Assembly: GCA_900319625.1 (NCBI GenBank)
Contig: ONPD01000001.1
Coordinates: forward strand, 1 to 64,000
Length of the DNA stretch: 64,000 bases
Source: an uncultured Treponema sp.
GTDB taxonomy: Bacteria; Spirochaetota; Spirochaetia; Treponematales; Treponemataceae
Direction: 5' to 3'
Under the pieces are notes generated by a model, which saw nothing but the letters and a program-made list of their open reading frames with translations, was not told where the DNA came from and did not search any database. The position numbers and the translations under genes were made by a program. Below are positions 1 through 12,500 of this stretch, piece after piece. Positions within the stretch are counted from its first letter, which is position 1. Each line of letters begins with the position of its first letter.

Positions 1-70
1 GAGAGTTTTATTTGATTTGATAATGGCTTTTTTAATTGAACTTATTTTTGGCGATTTCCGCTGGACTTAG

Positions 71-433
71 GTGTGGCTGAAATCGGCGAGCTCTAACAAG
101 AATATGGAAGGTGAAAAACCTTTACCATTTCAGGAAGCAGTAAATGAGGCTATGGATTATGCAATTGAGCATAATTTTCTTGAAGGCTACTTTAGAGAAG
201 AGAAGGCAAAGATTATGAATAGCATTCTTACACAATTCGATAAAGAAACATATGAAAATGGAATCCGTAATGAAGGCTTTGAAGAAGGCATTTCTATTGG
301 AACCTCTCAGAAAGCCATTGAAGATGCAAAAAGTTTCTATAAAAATGGTGTTTCTATTGAAGTAATAGCTAAATCATTAAATATGACGGAAGAACAAGTA
401 CAGAAAATTATAAGTGAAAAAGGGGTAGTTTGA
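71..433 (+). CDS. C-terminal remnant of an Rpn-family (PD-(D/E)XK transposase-like) protein
   Basis: This 120-residue frame (GTG at 71; an in-frame ATG at 104 is about as likely) resembles only the tail of Rpn/PD-(D/E)XK nuclease family transposase proteins, which are abundant in treponemes. The tail features are a charged helical segment with repeated EGF/EEG-type acidic turns (about residues 66-80) and a closing helix-turn-helix-like stretch (SIEVIAKSLNMTEEQVQKII). Full-length members run to about 280-320 residues, and the nuclease core with its catalytic D and ExK lies in the part missing here. An in-frame stop sits directly upstream at 68-70, and neither start has a convincing ribosome binding site. 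I read it as a decayed fragment, probably not functional. A frameshifted N-terminal half may lie before the window. The identification is by eye. Confidence 0.55.
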   Translation: MWLKSASSNKNMEGEKPLPFQEAVNEAMDYAIEHNFLEGYFREEKAKIMNSILTQFDKETYENGIRNEGFEEGISIGTSQKAIEDAKSFYKNGVSIEVIAKSLNMTEEQVQKIISEKGVV

Positions 434-525
434 AAAAAATCTACAAGTAAGTAGAAAAATTACTACTAGCTTATTGTAAATCGTCAAACGGCCCGTTTGT
501 GATATGCACCTAAATAATGACAGTG

Positions 526-569
526 CCACCTTCCCAAGTCTGCAAGGCCCGGGAAGGTGGTGTTTTTTT
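526..569 (+). terminator. Intrinsic terminator after the Rpn remnant
   Basis: A perfect 10-bp stem (CCACCTTCCC at 526-535 with GGGAAGGTGG at 551-560) is followed by TG and seven T residues at 563-569. The T-tract runs into the stop codon of the giant lipoprotein gene on the opposite strand. The stem may also stop transcription from that side, although no T-tract follows it there. Confidence 0.8.
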
Positions 570-3500
570 AATATACCTTTACATATTCAATTATGCGGTC
601 GGCAAGGTAGCTGACGTAAACGTTACCGGAAGATGTAACGCCGATATTAACACGATACTGATCCGGTTTTCCATTTGTTGGAACATGGAATACTTCCCAG
701 TTGCCGGTAAAGAGTTCTCCATCCTCAGCAACACCAGAAGCATTCGCACTAGTTATTGTAGCGTTACCAGTTACAGAAATAAGCGGCTTCGCAAGTTTTG
801 CAACTTTTGCAGCACGGTTTGTATCACCGTTTGACATACTATAATAACTGATGTATGGAACAATACATACTGTGCCGTCAACACTTTCGCCTTCACGGAT
901 TGCAAGATCTACATACTGACCAACCTGCTGATAACCGTCTACAGTAACTACAACAGGAGTAGCATCTACACTAGACATATAAGCATACTTCAAGTCACCG
1001 TTACTTGTGTCATAATATGCAAAGTGAATACCACCTTTACTATCTGTTTTCATAGCAACATACTGTCCTGAAGAATCATTATCAACTGTAACTTCGTGCC
1101 ATGACTCTCCTGCACCAGCAACAGGCTCAGAAACTACACCACCATTAGTAATTTCAGTAATAGAAATTGATGAACCACTTCCTGTCTGCATAGAACGAAC
1201 AGTTACTTTATTTGTTTTTGGGTCAACTTCTGCATATGCACCATACTTCTTTGAAAGAAGAAGGTTTAACTGATAAGCAAATTCATGTTTAGTATCCCCT
1301 GCTGAAGGATTTGACCATGCAAATGTTACATGCTCTGAAGGTTTACCATCAACAGAAATATTAAACTCTCCTGTAATACTATTATTTTTATATTCATAGA
1401 GTTCAGCATTTGTTAGAGTATTTGTACTATTATAATCTTTTATCTTATAATAGTATTTGCGATTTAACCTAGAACCTCCATATGTATAATACTCTAATTC
1501 ATAATACTCATTATCAACCTTTACAAAAGCTCCATCTTGATTACTATCAATACCGCTTGCAGTAAAGCTGGCATATGAAGAATCATATGTGAAAGTATAA
1601 GATTTTCCTGTTGCGACATAACCCATTCCAGTTGGAATAGCAGTAAATTCCTGATAACCAGAGAAACTTGTAGATGGACTTGTGTTATACTTCATCTTCA
1701 AGGCACCAGAAGTTGAATCATACCAGGAAACAATTGCTGTATCCCCAGAGGCGCCTACAGCAGAATACGGACTGTTTGCATTTGCACCGGCAATTGCTGT
1801 ATAACCCTGCGAATAAGTTCCTGAATTAACAGTACCTTCAACACTATAGTATATTTTAGCATTAGCTTGATTTACTGTTCCGCTACCACCCGTCATTTCT
1901 GTAAAATTATTAGCAACGTCAGTACCATCAGAAGTAAAATATCTGAATTTTATTATTCTTTGTGTAGTATCATAATAAGAGATATAACCTTTTGTTGCTT
2001 CATCAGTTCCAGTGACTGCCAGACTAGGCCATTTATAGCGATCCAAATTATTTAAATCAGCTCCATTCCAATTGGATTCTAAGAAAATAATATTATTCTG
2101 TCCTCGATTTTGTCTGTATTCACTCAAGTTTGTTGTATTAAATGAACCTCTTGTAAGTGCAAAATGGGATGGTCCGCTTCCCCATCCTGAAACAGGGGCT
2201 GCATATGTATCACCACAGGCAGAAACTGTAAATATAGTTCCTGAAGAATTAATTGATAATGCATTATCAAAGTAACGGGTATAAGAACTTCTAAGACTAC
2301 TGATAGTTCCTACAGAATCTTCAAGAGCATTTGACATAGTTGCGAACGAAGCATCTTTATATCCGGCACTAAAGTTTATACTATCATTAACTGGGTTGAT
2401 TGCCATATCAAGCATACGTTTATCTTCAGAATTACTTGTTGTATATACATCTACAATATGCAATTCTCGGGCATCAGAGAGGATATTGTTATTCTTATTG
2501 TTTGGTTCCTGATTATATGCGACTGTTTTTACAGTTCGGTTGTTTAATGATTCAACACTTCCTGTCTTGGCAACTACGCCTGCAGAAGTGGTTGCCGCAT
2601 TAGTTGTAATTACAAGATTATTTGTTGTTGTTCCATTAGACTCTGGAGTATATTCTTCAGAACCTATCATAACCTTTGAACTTGTTCCATTTAAGTTGAA
2701 ACCTTCAACCGTAATATTACTTCCTCTGCTTACAGGGTAAATACCAAGAGCAGAGCGGCTAAGTGTTGTCCAGCTATTCTGATTTTTACCAACTGAAAGA
2801 TCTGTTTTTATTCCGGTAATATACGGAACAACGTCCATCTGGTAAGATGGTTTATGCTTTTCAGTAACCTCTGTACTAGCTTCTGCTTCAGTGCGGTCGG
2901 TTGAAGGTTTGTCTGCGCTATCAGTTGCTGTTACAGTAACGACAACATCTATATCAGCGATTTTAGTGACTTTTGTAGTGTCGTATTCGAAAGTCCACTT
3001 TACTTTGTGGCCTGATTCGCCGAAGTATGAGTCTTTGTCATTTGCATCTACTGTAAAGCGCCAACCGTTAGCTTCCATTGTTCCCTTAGTCAGTCCTGTA
3101 ACATCACCTGGCGTGTCAGAATCTTTCCAAGTCTTATTCTGATTATCATAAACAGCAACCGTTGTTGCAGTTGAGAGTACAGAAGATTTAGAAATATCAA
3201 TCTTTATGTTCTGAAGACGCTTATTGTCATAAACATAACCAGTGAGAACGATTTTTCCTGATACTTTAGGGTCTCTATCGTACTCGCCAGTACCATTAGC
3301 TGTGAATGCAGCTGGCAAATCATTTTCCAGTTCGATATGACCGTTTTCTGGTTTATCCTGATATAGACTGTTGTCACTTGCAGAATTCCACTTGAATCTA
3401 TCAATTACGACATTCGGTTCGATATCATCTGTTACCTGAACATCAAGAGCAAGCTGAACAGTTACATTCTGGGAATCTACAAATTTTGTTGTTCCATCTG

Positions 3501-6500
3501 TATCATCCCAGATTTTGTACTGGAACCAGGTTTTGCCCCCCTGAGCATTATTTGGAACTTTTTTTCCAGTCTCTGTAAAGAATGAAACCGGCAAATCGAT
3601 AGTATGAGTATGAGAAGATTCAACATAAGTTGAGTTTTCATTATAGTTATCTTCACTACCAGAGCCCAAGTCTGAATCTTCACTATCAACCCAAGCAGCC
3701 CAGTCTGAATCTTCACTACTCTTACTCTTAATATTCTTTGCGCCAGCAGTTGTGCCAATTGCATACTCATAGTGCAGATTTCCGTTTCCGCCAACCATTT
3801 CTATATCAATAGCGCTATTATCTTTAAGAATCTTGAAGGCATTTCCATTTTTTGAAACAACAACAGTTCCTGAAACAGCTTTACTTGCCTTTGTAACTCC
3901 ACTAACAGTTGTAGAGCCATTAGGATAATAAGGTGAAACTTCGTCACCCTCAAATTGTGTATTTCCATCGTAATCAGATTTTACAGTTATACTGGCAATA
4001 CGAGGTGCATTGTTGCAAATCATACCAGAAAACTCTTCATGAGCTGAGTTTCCGGCCTTATCGTAGTAAACGAAATGAAGAGTAACCGGTCCATCATAAA
4101 GGTTTGTTGAATTTATAGTTGCCTGCCATTCATAGTTTCCACCAGTTCCGGTAAGACCTTCCTGCATACAGTCACCATCCTTGTTATCAAGGTGATCTGT
4201 TTCGGAAAAGAGATTTGTCGGTCCGGTTTCAATAGATGTATTATCAATTACCTGAGCAAGTGCAAAGTAAGCATTAGTTGCAGTAGCTGGAGCAGAATCC
4301 AGAGTGATTGTAAGGCCTGACTTACCCTTAATTGTGTAAACAACGTTGTTAATTTTACACAAACCGCCTTTTCGCACATTCTGAGCAAAAACAGCTGGCA
4401 ATGATAAAAGAGTAACATTCTTCTCAGAAACAGAAGAAATAGTAGTCTCACACCAATACAAGCCATCACCACCTTCATTCGGATTTGAATAAGAAATTCC
4501 CGTTTTACTTACATCAACATAATTATTTCTATATTTATAAGGCTCTATTGTGTCCGAACTAACTTTAGTAATCATCGGGTCAATAAAATATGTTGTTTTT
4601 GTTGTACTTGTCTTTTCAGCCTTTGCTTCACGAGTAAAATAGAATGCAATTCGTTTTACGCCGGATTCATCCGTTCCTTCTTTGAGTTCTCCACTAAGAG
4701 CAAACTGCCCGTTACTGTTTCTAAATTCATATTCTTTATCTGTATCTGTTTTAGAAAGTGGGTCATTGATAGTTTTGGCTGTAAAACCATTTGGAGCTTT
4801 ATTATCATAGCGGATTTTTATTGTTTTTGTATCATAAGCCCCCGCACCGTTATCATAAACAGTAATATTAAACTCTTCTGTACCGACAGCACCATCAGCA
4901 GACGAACCTACAGGTATTACGAAATTCCAATTTTTTCCGGATGTTGTACTGGTAGAGTCTGAGCGTTCAGTTACATCATAACCAGCATTTTTCATATCTT
5001 GTGTAAGAACTGTCGCATCTACTGCTGCATCTTTTATAAATTTATTATTTTTGCAAACAAATTCTTGAATACCAGCACCGTGACGAACAGAACCTATGAG
5101 ATACCATTTACCAGTAATCCACATATTCTCTTCATACACCATTTTTTTCGTTGCTTGGCTTACATCTTTATGATTTATAAGCATCAAAACGCTAGAGTCG
5201 TCTTCTTGGCTCATAATTTGAGGCTTATCCGGGTTGATGGTGAAGACAACAGTTCCAAGATTACTTTCCTTGCCGGTGCTGCTTAATGCGTATGCCTGCA
5301 CAGCTACTTTTCTATATGACCCGTCTTTTTTTTTCTCAAACTCATTTTGAGAATTGATAATACAACGCCAACTTGTTGTTCCTTCGGCTTTTATTGCATT
5401 TCCAATTGTACTATTACCAGAAGGTTCTATTTTACTAGCATAATCCCCACGTTTTAATCCTGTAGTAAGCTTAGATTCCCAGTCAGAAGCGAAATATTTT
5501 TCTACATTATACTTTTGTTTTTCCTCATATTCTGAATCAATATAATCTGGATCAATCTTTAACCATACAGAAGCGACTTTTTCTGCTTTTATTGTTGCAG
5601 AACCAGCAATTCGAATCAGACCAGCAAGGGTTGCTTCTGCTGCTTTTGGATCTGGATAATCTATTACTACTTCAGGTTTATCAGCCTGTGTGTATACCTT
5701 AAACGTTACAGTCTGAGGATTTGCAAAAGTCGTATTTCCAAGAGAATCAACAGAGTATACCCAAAGTTTTACATCCTTATTTATATCAGTTATTTTTCCA
5801 TCTGTAATAGTAACATCATCGAAAAGATCTACCAAATAATTATTAAGTTCTTTAGCATGATAGAAGCCATCATCTGCAAGGCCAAGGTCAGAATCTTTAC
5901 CCTTCTCAAAAAGAATAGTCCATCTTCCAGTTCCAGTTACGCAGTCTTTTATATTTGTCCAGGTTGTTGGTTGTGTTACAGTTGTACTTGTAATAGCGAA
6001 GTAAAGACCTGATAAGTTAGTAATATTTGTGCTATTAATATGTTCATCACTTACTGAACCGCTTACTGAAACCGTCAGAGAACCATACTCTTCGCTTCCC
6101 TCCTGAGGATTTATTACAACTAAACTTGGAGCTGTATTATCAATCTTAATTGTGTATTCTTTCGGTTCAGAAGAGCTATCTGCCTGATCTTTTACCTTCA
6201 AAGTCAGTTTGTTATCGCCGCTATTAAGAGTTGACAAATCAAATTTTATGAGACGATAAGTTGGAGCTGAGTTTTCTGTTGGAACAAATGTCTCAGAAGA
6301 AACTCCATCTACACTCTGACCTTCCCTCTTAATTTGTTCTGTTTCAATTTCCTTAACACCGTTATCATCCCAGAAATCATACAGAATCCACAGACAGCGT
6401 GATGAACTTGTTCCACCAATATAATCTAAGCCAGCTGCAGTAAGGATTTCCCATCCGGCTGGTTTTGTACTGTTTGTCAGCATTTCAGATAGTTCGTTAG

Positions 6501-9500
6501 CTGGAACAGTTATTTCTGTTGTGCTGTCAGAAAGCCTATAGAAAACATTACGGATTTCAGGCTTTTTTGTATCTACTTTCAGATAAACTCTGGAATCTGT
6601 TGTCGCTCCGCGAATACCATATTGATTTGGTGTTGATTTATTATCATAAATTTTTGGTGTAGACTGCAAAGTTTTTGTTGCTGAAGAAATATATGGATTA
6701 GCAGGATTTTGAGGATCCACAACCTTGAAGTAGAAAACACCATAACCATCTTTTGGAATGGAGTATTGCCAGATTCCACCTTCCAGAAGGTTATTTCCCC
6801 AGCCATCATCATTAGCTGACGGTTCATCTTCATCCGCATTTTTACGCATTACATAAACTTCGCTAATACTATCATCATCTGTTACAGTTCCGAACAGCAG
6901 ATTATCCTTAGCCCAGACACCAGCTGATGTCATACTTTCTAGCGGAAGGTTCTTAATTGTAATCACAGGTCTGTCTGTATCCTGGTCGACAGTGAAAGAT
7001 TTTGGAGCAGAGAAACCAATGTTTCCGGCCTTGTCGGTTGCTTTTACTGTGAAGTAAACCTTTGATCCATCGGTGATGTATTCATAATCACGTTTTGGTT
7101 CCGTTGATGTAGATTTTTCCTTTAATTTTAACTGGCTGGTATTGATATCTGTGAATTCCCATGAAGTACCATGCTTTGCTGTTCCAAATTTAACCCATTT
7201 AGTATCTGCACCAACATCTTTACTTACAGCATCTACATAATCAGTTGATGTCTTCAAATCATCACCTGTTTTTGCTCCCAAAGTGTCATTTGTTGTGTAG
7301 TAAAGAACCATTGTTCCGGCAGAATTAACTGGATCTTCCGTGAGATAAGAATCGCTTATTGTACCTTTTAGTGTCTGTTTGCCGTTTACTGTTGTATTGT
7401 CTGTAAGGTTCAGATTTACTACAGGAGCTGCAGAGTCTACAATTACGTTTGCAACGGTCGTAGTTGATTCATTTTTTGCTTTATCAGTTGCAATTGCTTT
7501 TATAACTTTATTTCCTGAAAGTCCTTCAAAATACGAACCAGGCAAAGTAATATTCCAGCTTCCATTATTAATAATTGCTGTATGCGCTGTTTTACCATCT
7601 ATCTTAATTGTAAGAGAATCAACTCCAGAAAGAGCTTCTGTAATTGTTCCGTTTAAGCTGATATTACCATGTTTTGTTTTACCGGTTCTTGGATTTCCAT
7701 TTTCATCTACTGCATCTGTTGCATTTGATAACAATTCACTTGAAAGTTGTTCACATGTTACTACAGGAGCATTTGTATCAATATTCAAAGAGTAATGATT
7801 ATAAATATCACCGTTATTAAGAGTCGCTACATCTACCGCATAGTTTCCAACGTTATCCTCGGCTACAATAACAAGATAGTTTGTTCCTTCTACGGTTCCT
7901 GTAAGCTGCTCTTTATAATTTGACTTAATCTTTGCCCAATGCTTTTTTGTTGTATCTGTCGAAGTTATACAATCTTCTGAAGTAAGTTTTCCACCTAGAG
8001 TTAAACCGGCACTTTGATTCGAATTATCAGTATAGAAAACTCGTTTTTCCTCTAATTGAGGAATTATAGGATTTGAACCTTTTACATCATCAGCAAGAGC
8101 TGAATTAATTGAATCTATTTCATCGTTATCTTTAAGATTTATGAGTTTCGCTTTCCATTTATTATATTCATTGCCATTATAAACCTTGTAGTAAATTTTC
8201 TTTACACCGCTGACCTCAGGTTTGTTTACATCTGCATCAGAATAAGAACTTCCATCTGCCTTAAGAATATCACCATCATCAAACAAACCACGGATTGTAA
8301 GATTTAATTTATTACTCCAGCTGTCATTTGCATATTTCTTTCCGGCATTTTTATCAAATGTATCATTCCAAAGTGAATTTGAAGTCAAAATATCATCATT
8401 ATCATCTTCTGTGATTCTGAAATAAATATCCTTGCCTTTTTCATCCTGCAAATGCACGCCTTTTGGCGCTTCTCTATCAAATACTACTTCAAATTTCTGA
8501 TTTGCGTCGGTATTTTTGTTACCGGCAAGGTCGGTGAGTTCAACATAGAGAGTTACACCTGTTACGCCGTCGGCAGTAAGATCAACATTTTCAATAACGG
8601 GTTCTCCATTTTCTATTTTTACTTTTTTGGCCTTACTCAAATCAATATCAGAAAAAGTCCAGGTAGAAGCTGAGCCGCTCGGAGTTGAATCAATTGTAAT
8701 GTCATTTCCAGCCTGGTCTTTAGCTTTAAGTGCTACTGTATCAAGACCAATGTTGTCTGTAGCAATACCACTAATAGTAAATTTATCACGCTTATTATTT
8801 ACATAATATTTTTCCTTGTATTTGTCAGTTGATGAGTCAAATACTCCCTTTTCCCCCTTCATATAGACAGGTTTATCCTTTGAATCTAAAAGAGTGAAGT
8901 TTACATTTTCTCGAACAATAACAGGGGGTTTAGTATCTTTTGTGATAGTAAAGGCTGGTGCAATTTTTGTGTCTTTATCTGCTCCATTCTTTGCAGTAAT
9001 GTTAAAATCAACTGTATCACCTGAAGTAAAAGTTGGAGTAAATACAGCCTTCCAATATCGTCTTTCTGCTGCTTTTGTTGCTTTATTATTTGAATCATCA
9101 AAGAATTTATTTATATTTGAACTCGTCAGAGCAATTTCATTTTCCTGTGCATCTTTGAGCGCTTTATAGAAAGTGAAAGTAACATCTGTTAAATCAGATG
9201 TGATTTCCTTAATTGTACTTTCATCATCTTTGCAGCTTCCATAAACTGTAATCTTTTTGTTTTCTGTAAGATATACAGTACCACCTGAAGTTTTCAGACT
9301 TCCACCATCAACCTGATAGAATAATGATTTAAACTCTGGTGCTGTCATATCAATATTAAAGGCAATATATTCACCGCTCTTTGTTTTGAACAAGGCTTCA
9401 TTTTCTGCCTTATCTGTTGCACGGATATAAAGACGGCTTTCTTTTCCTGCATTTTCTGGGAAAATCACAGAACCTTTATAGTAAGTTCGCTGACTTCCAC

Positions 9501-12500
9501 CAGTATTTTTTTCGGTCTTCTTTGTTAATGCCGTCCATTCAGTTGAAGCCGTTGGCTCACTGCCTTTTGGTAAACCTACACATTCAATAATATCGATTCC
9601 AGAGCCCTTATCTTCGGTTCCAGTAGCATCATCATTTGCTTCAATTTCCAGGGAAACAGTCTGTGAATTATACCAGACACTTGAATTATCATCTGTAGAA
9701 GCAATTGGCTGCCCCTTTACACTTACAAGAGTAAAAGATGGCTCTACCTTATCAAATAAAACTGTAAATGCTCTTGAAACTGTCTTTCCAGGAGTTGCTT
9801 CGCTACCTGTCACACCATTTCCTGATTTATCTTCTGCTACAATTTCAAAGTTATATGCACCCTGATTTTCAAAATCCTCAGAAACCCATACAGAATTTGT
9901 AGAATTACAAGTTAATGCTTTTGATTCTGTTCCGTATTTTGCTTTTACAGATTCAATTCCAAGAGTATCACTTGCTTTTACTTCCAGATGGAATTTATCT
10001 GCGGAGTTCTTTTTATTTATGATAATACTGTTGCCTTCATTTGCAGTTGAGTTTGAATTACCATAAACAACCTTTACTTCCTCAATTACAGGGTTTGCAA
10101 AGTCTACGCAGAAATTACGAGGTTTAATCTTTGTTTCGTCTTTTTCACCTTTATAGTCTGATACATTATCTGCCTTATCTATAGCCTTTACATAAAGCGT
10201 ATATTTTCCTTCGCCAAGGTTTCCTGATGCACTTCCAAAACTTTGGTTGAAAGACCAGTTTCCCTCACTGTATGTGGCCGTTTCCCAGCTTGTAATCTCT
10301 GATGAATCACTTGCTTCTTTTATTTTGTAGACAACAGATTTTATACCAACTCCATCATCATCATCTTTTGCACTTCCCTTGAAAACATAATCACCCGAGC
10401 CAAATGCTTTATCACCAAAAGCTTTCAATGGTGTTGTTATTTCTGTTACTTCAGGAGGAGTGTTATCAATAGTAACTGTCAGTTTCTGGAATTCTGTTGG
10501 TAAATCAGCTTTATCTGTAACAGTAAATTTATATTCATATTTTACAGTGGCATTTTGTGTAATTCCACCATCAGGAAGATTTGGTATACTCCAAACCCAG
10601 CCATCAGTCTGTTCTGTATATTCAATTCCACCATTTGTTTCAGTTGTATACTCTTTAATTGCATTAGTTACTTTATTTGTCTGAACAACAGTTATCTTTT
10701 TTACTCCAAATGCATCATTTGCAATTCCTTTAAGAGTAAATATTTTACCTGTCGCAAAATCTGCCGCAAGGGAAGACAAATCTTTCTGCAAGCTGACATC
10801 TGAGCCATCTTTTGGCTGATAACCTGTAAGACGCAAAGTTGGTTTTGTTGCCTTATAAATCCAGTCAATTGTTACAGGCTCACTTTTCAATCCAACCTTA
10901 TCTACCGCCCAGATTTCTGCTTTCTTCTTTCCTTCATCTGCAAGAATAGCCGTAAAATCAGAATCACCTTTAATTACCTGTAAAGTCCAGTTTGTTGTAC
11001 CGGAAGCTTCTTTTGTCACAGATTTTGTCGTATCTTCAACTTCACTTCCGTTTTCTGTTTTTGTCTGATAAAGCTTTACATAAACTTTAGAGATACCGGA
11101 ATCTGCATCAGTTGCCTTTCCTTCAAACTTAAACGAGCTGTTTGAAGTTTCTGTTGCAGATGGGAAGCTTATTAAATCTGCCCCGGAATTAAGCACAACA
11201 GGTTTTGTATCATCAATTTTCAAAGTAATATAGCGGTTTCTTGAATAGTTTGTGCCGTCTTCATTTTTCAGCATATATGCAATTTTGCTATGATTTTTTA
11301 ATTCAGAAGCATCAATTGTTTCTGTCCAGGTTGCATCTGTTCCAGTTGCCAAAGCTGAATCTCTTGCTTTAGTTGTAATATCTCCGGAACTATAATCGTA
11401 TTCTCTATATGCAAAAAGATCCTTGCTTCCATTATAAGAATAAGTCAGCGTTACTTTCAGTTTTTTATAATTACTTCCATCTTCTACAACAGAAGAAATG
11501 TAATTTGTGTCTGGTTCTGCGCCTGTGTCGTTCATATAAGGCTTTGAAGTAATACTCAATTCAATAACACCTTCTGTTGGCGCCAGATAGAAGGCATAAA
11601 GCTGTTCCTTTCCTTCTGAAGTTGAAGGAGGAAGTATTTCATTTCCTTTAGTATCTGAACCTTCTATGCAGATTTTATAATATTTATTTGTGGAAAGACC
11701 CTGGAAATTGTCTGTTGCAACAGGAGCTGTTTTTATAGAAGTAAGTTTTTCTCCAATCGCAATTTTTTCTGCCTCAGATTTTACCACACCCTTTTCATCA
11801 CATTCCTGGAAGTAAATCTTTACTGTATCTGTATCAATTGCATAGTTATCGAGACCTGGTGTGATATTAATTGTCAAAGGAGTTCCCGAGTTTTCTGTTC
11901 CATTTGTAAGGGTATAAGAAGCCTGAGCCTGTCTGTAAGTATTATTATTATCAGTAACCTCTTCATCCATTGAATCGCCACTTACCAATACTTTGTTCAA
12001 TCCTATTACTGCAAAACTTGGATTATTATTTGGATTAAGCTTGAAGGTACCAACATTTATAGAATTTTCATTAAGAGTCTTTATAATTGTAGAGACATCA
12101 TCTCCGGCTGCCTGGGTTGAAGATGAATTACTGTAAGTTCCGTTGAACATATTATAAAGTTCAGTTGTTTTATATGTATCATAACCGAGCTTTTCAATAG
12201 TTGTCTGGAAATAGTATTTTGTCTGACAGTTACCGTTTTTATCGCTTTCTGACTGAGCAGAACCATCTACCGGGTATCGCTGCGCTTCATCATAAGCAAA
12301 AATTTTACAATATCTCTGAACAGAATCAGGCTGTGCTGTAGTATAACCGTAAATTTTTTCATAAAAACCTGATTCATCACCAAAAGTTGCTACATTCTGT
12401 TCAATTGCGGCAGGAATATTCTGTTTTGTAATTGTTGTAATATAACCGGAATCTGAACAGGCGGCATCACTATAAACAAGAACATCAATTTTACTTATAT

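Noticed and set aside
7379..7795. 138-residue open frame opposite the giant lipoprotein
   Set aside because: Hydrophobic Val/Phe/Ser-rich shadow of the Thr/Asn-rich repeats; similar shadows recur along the gene.
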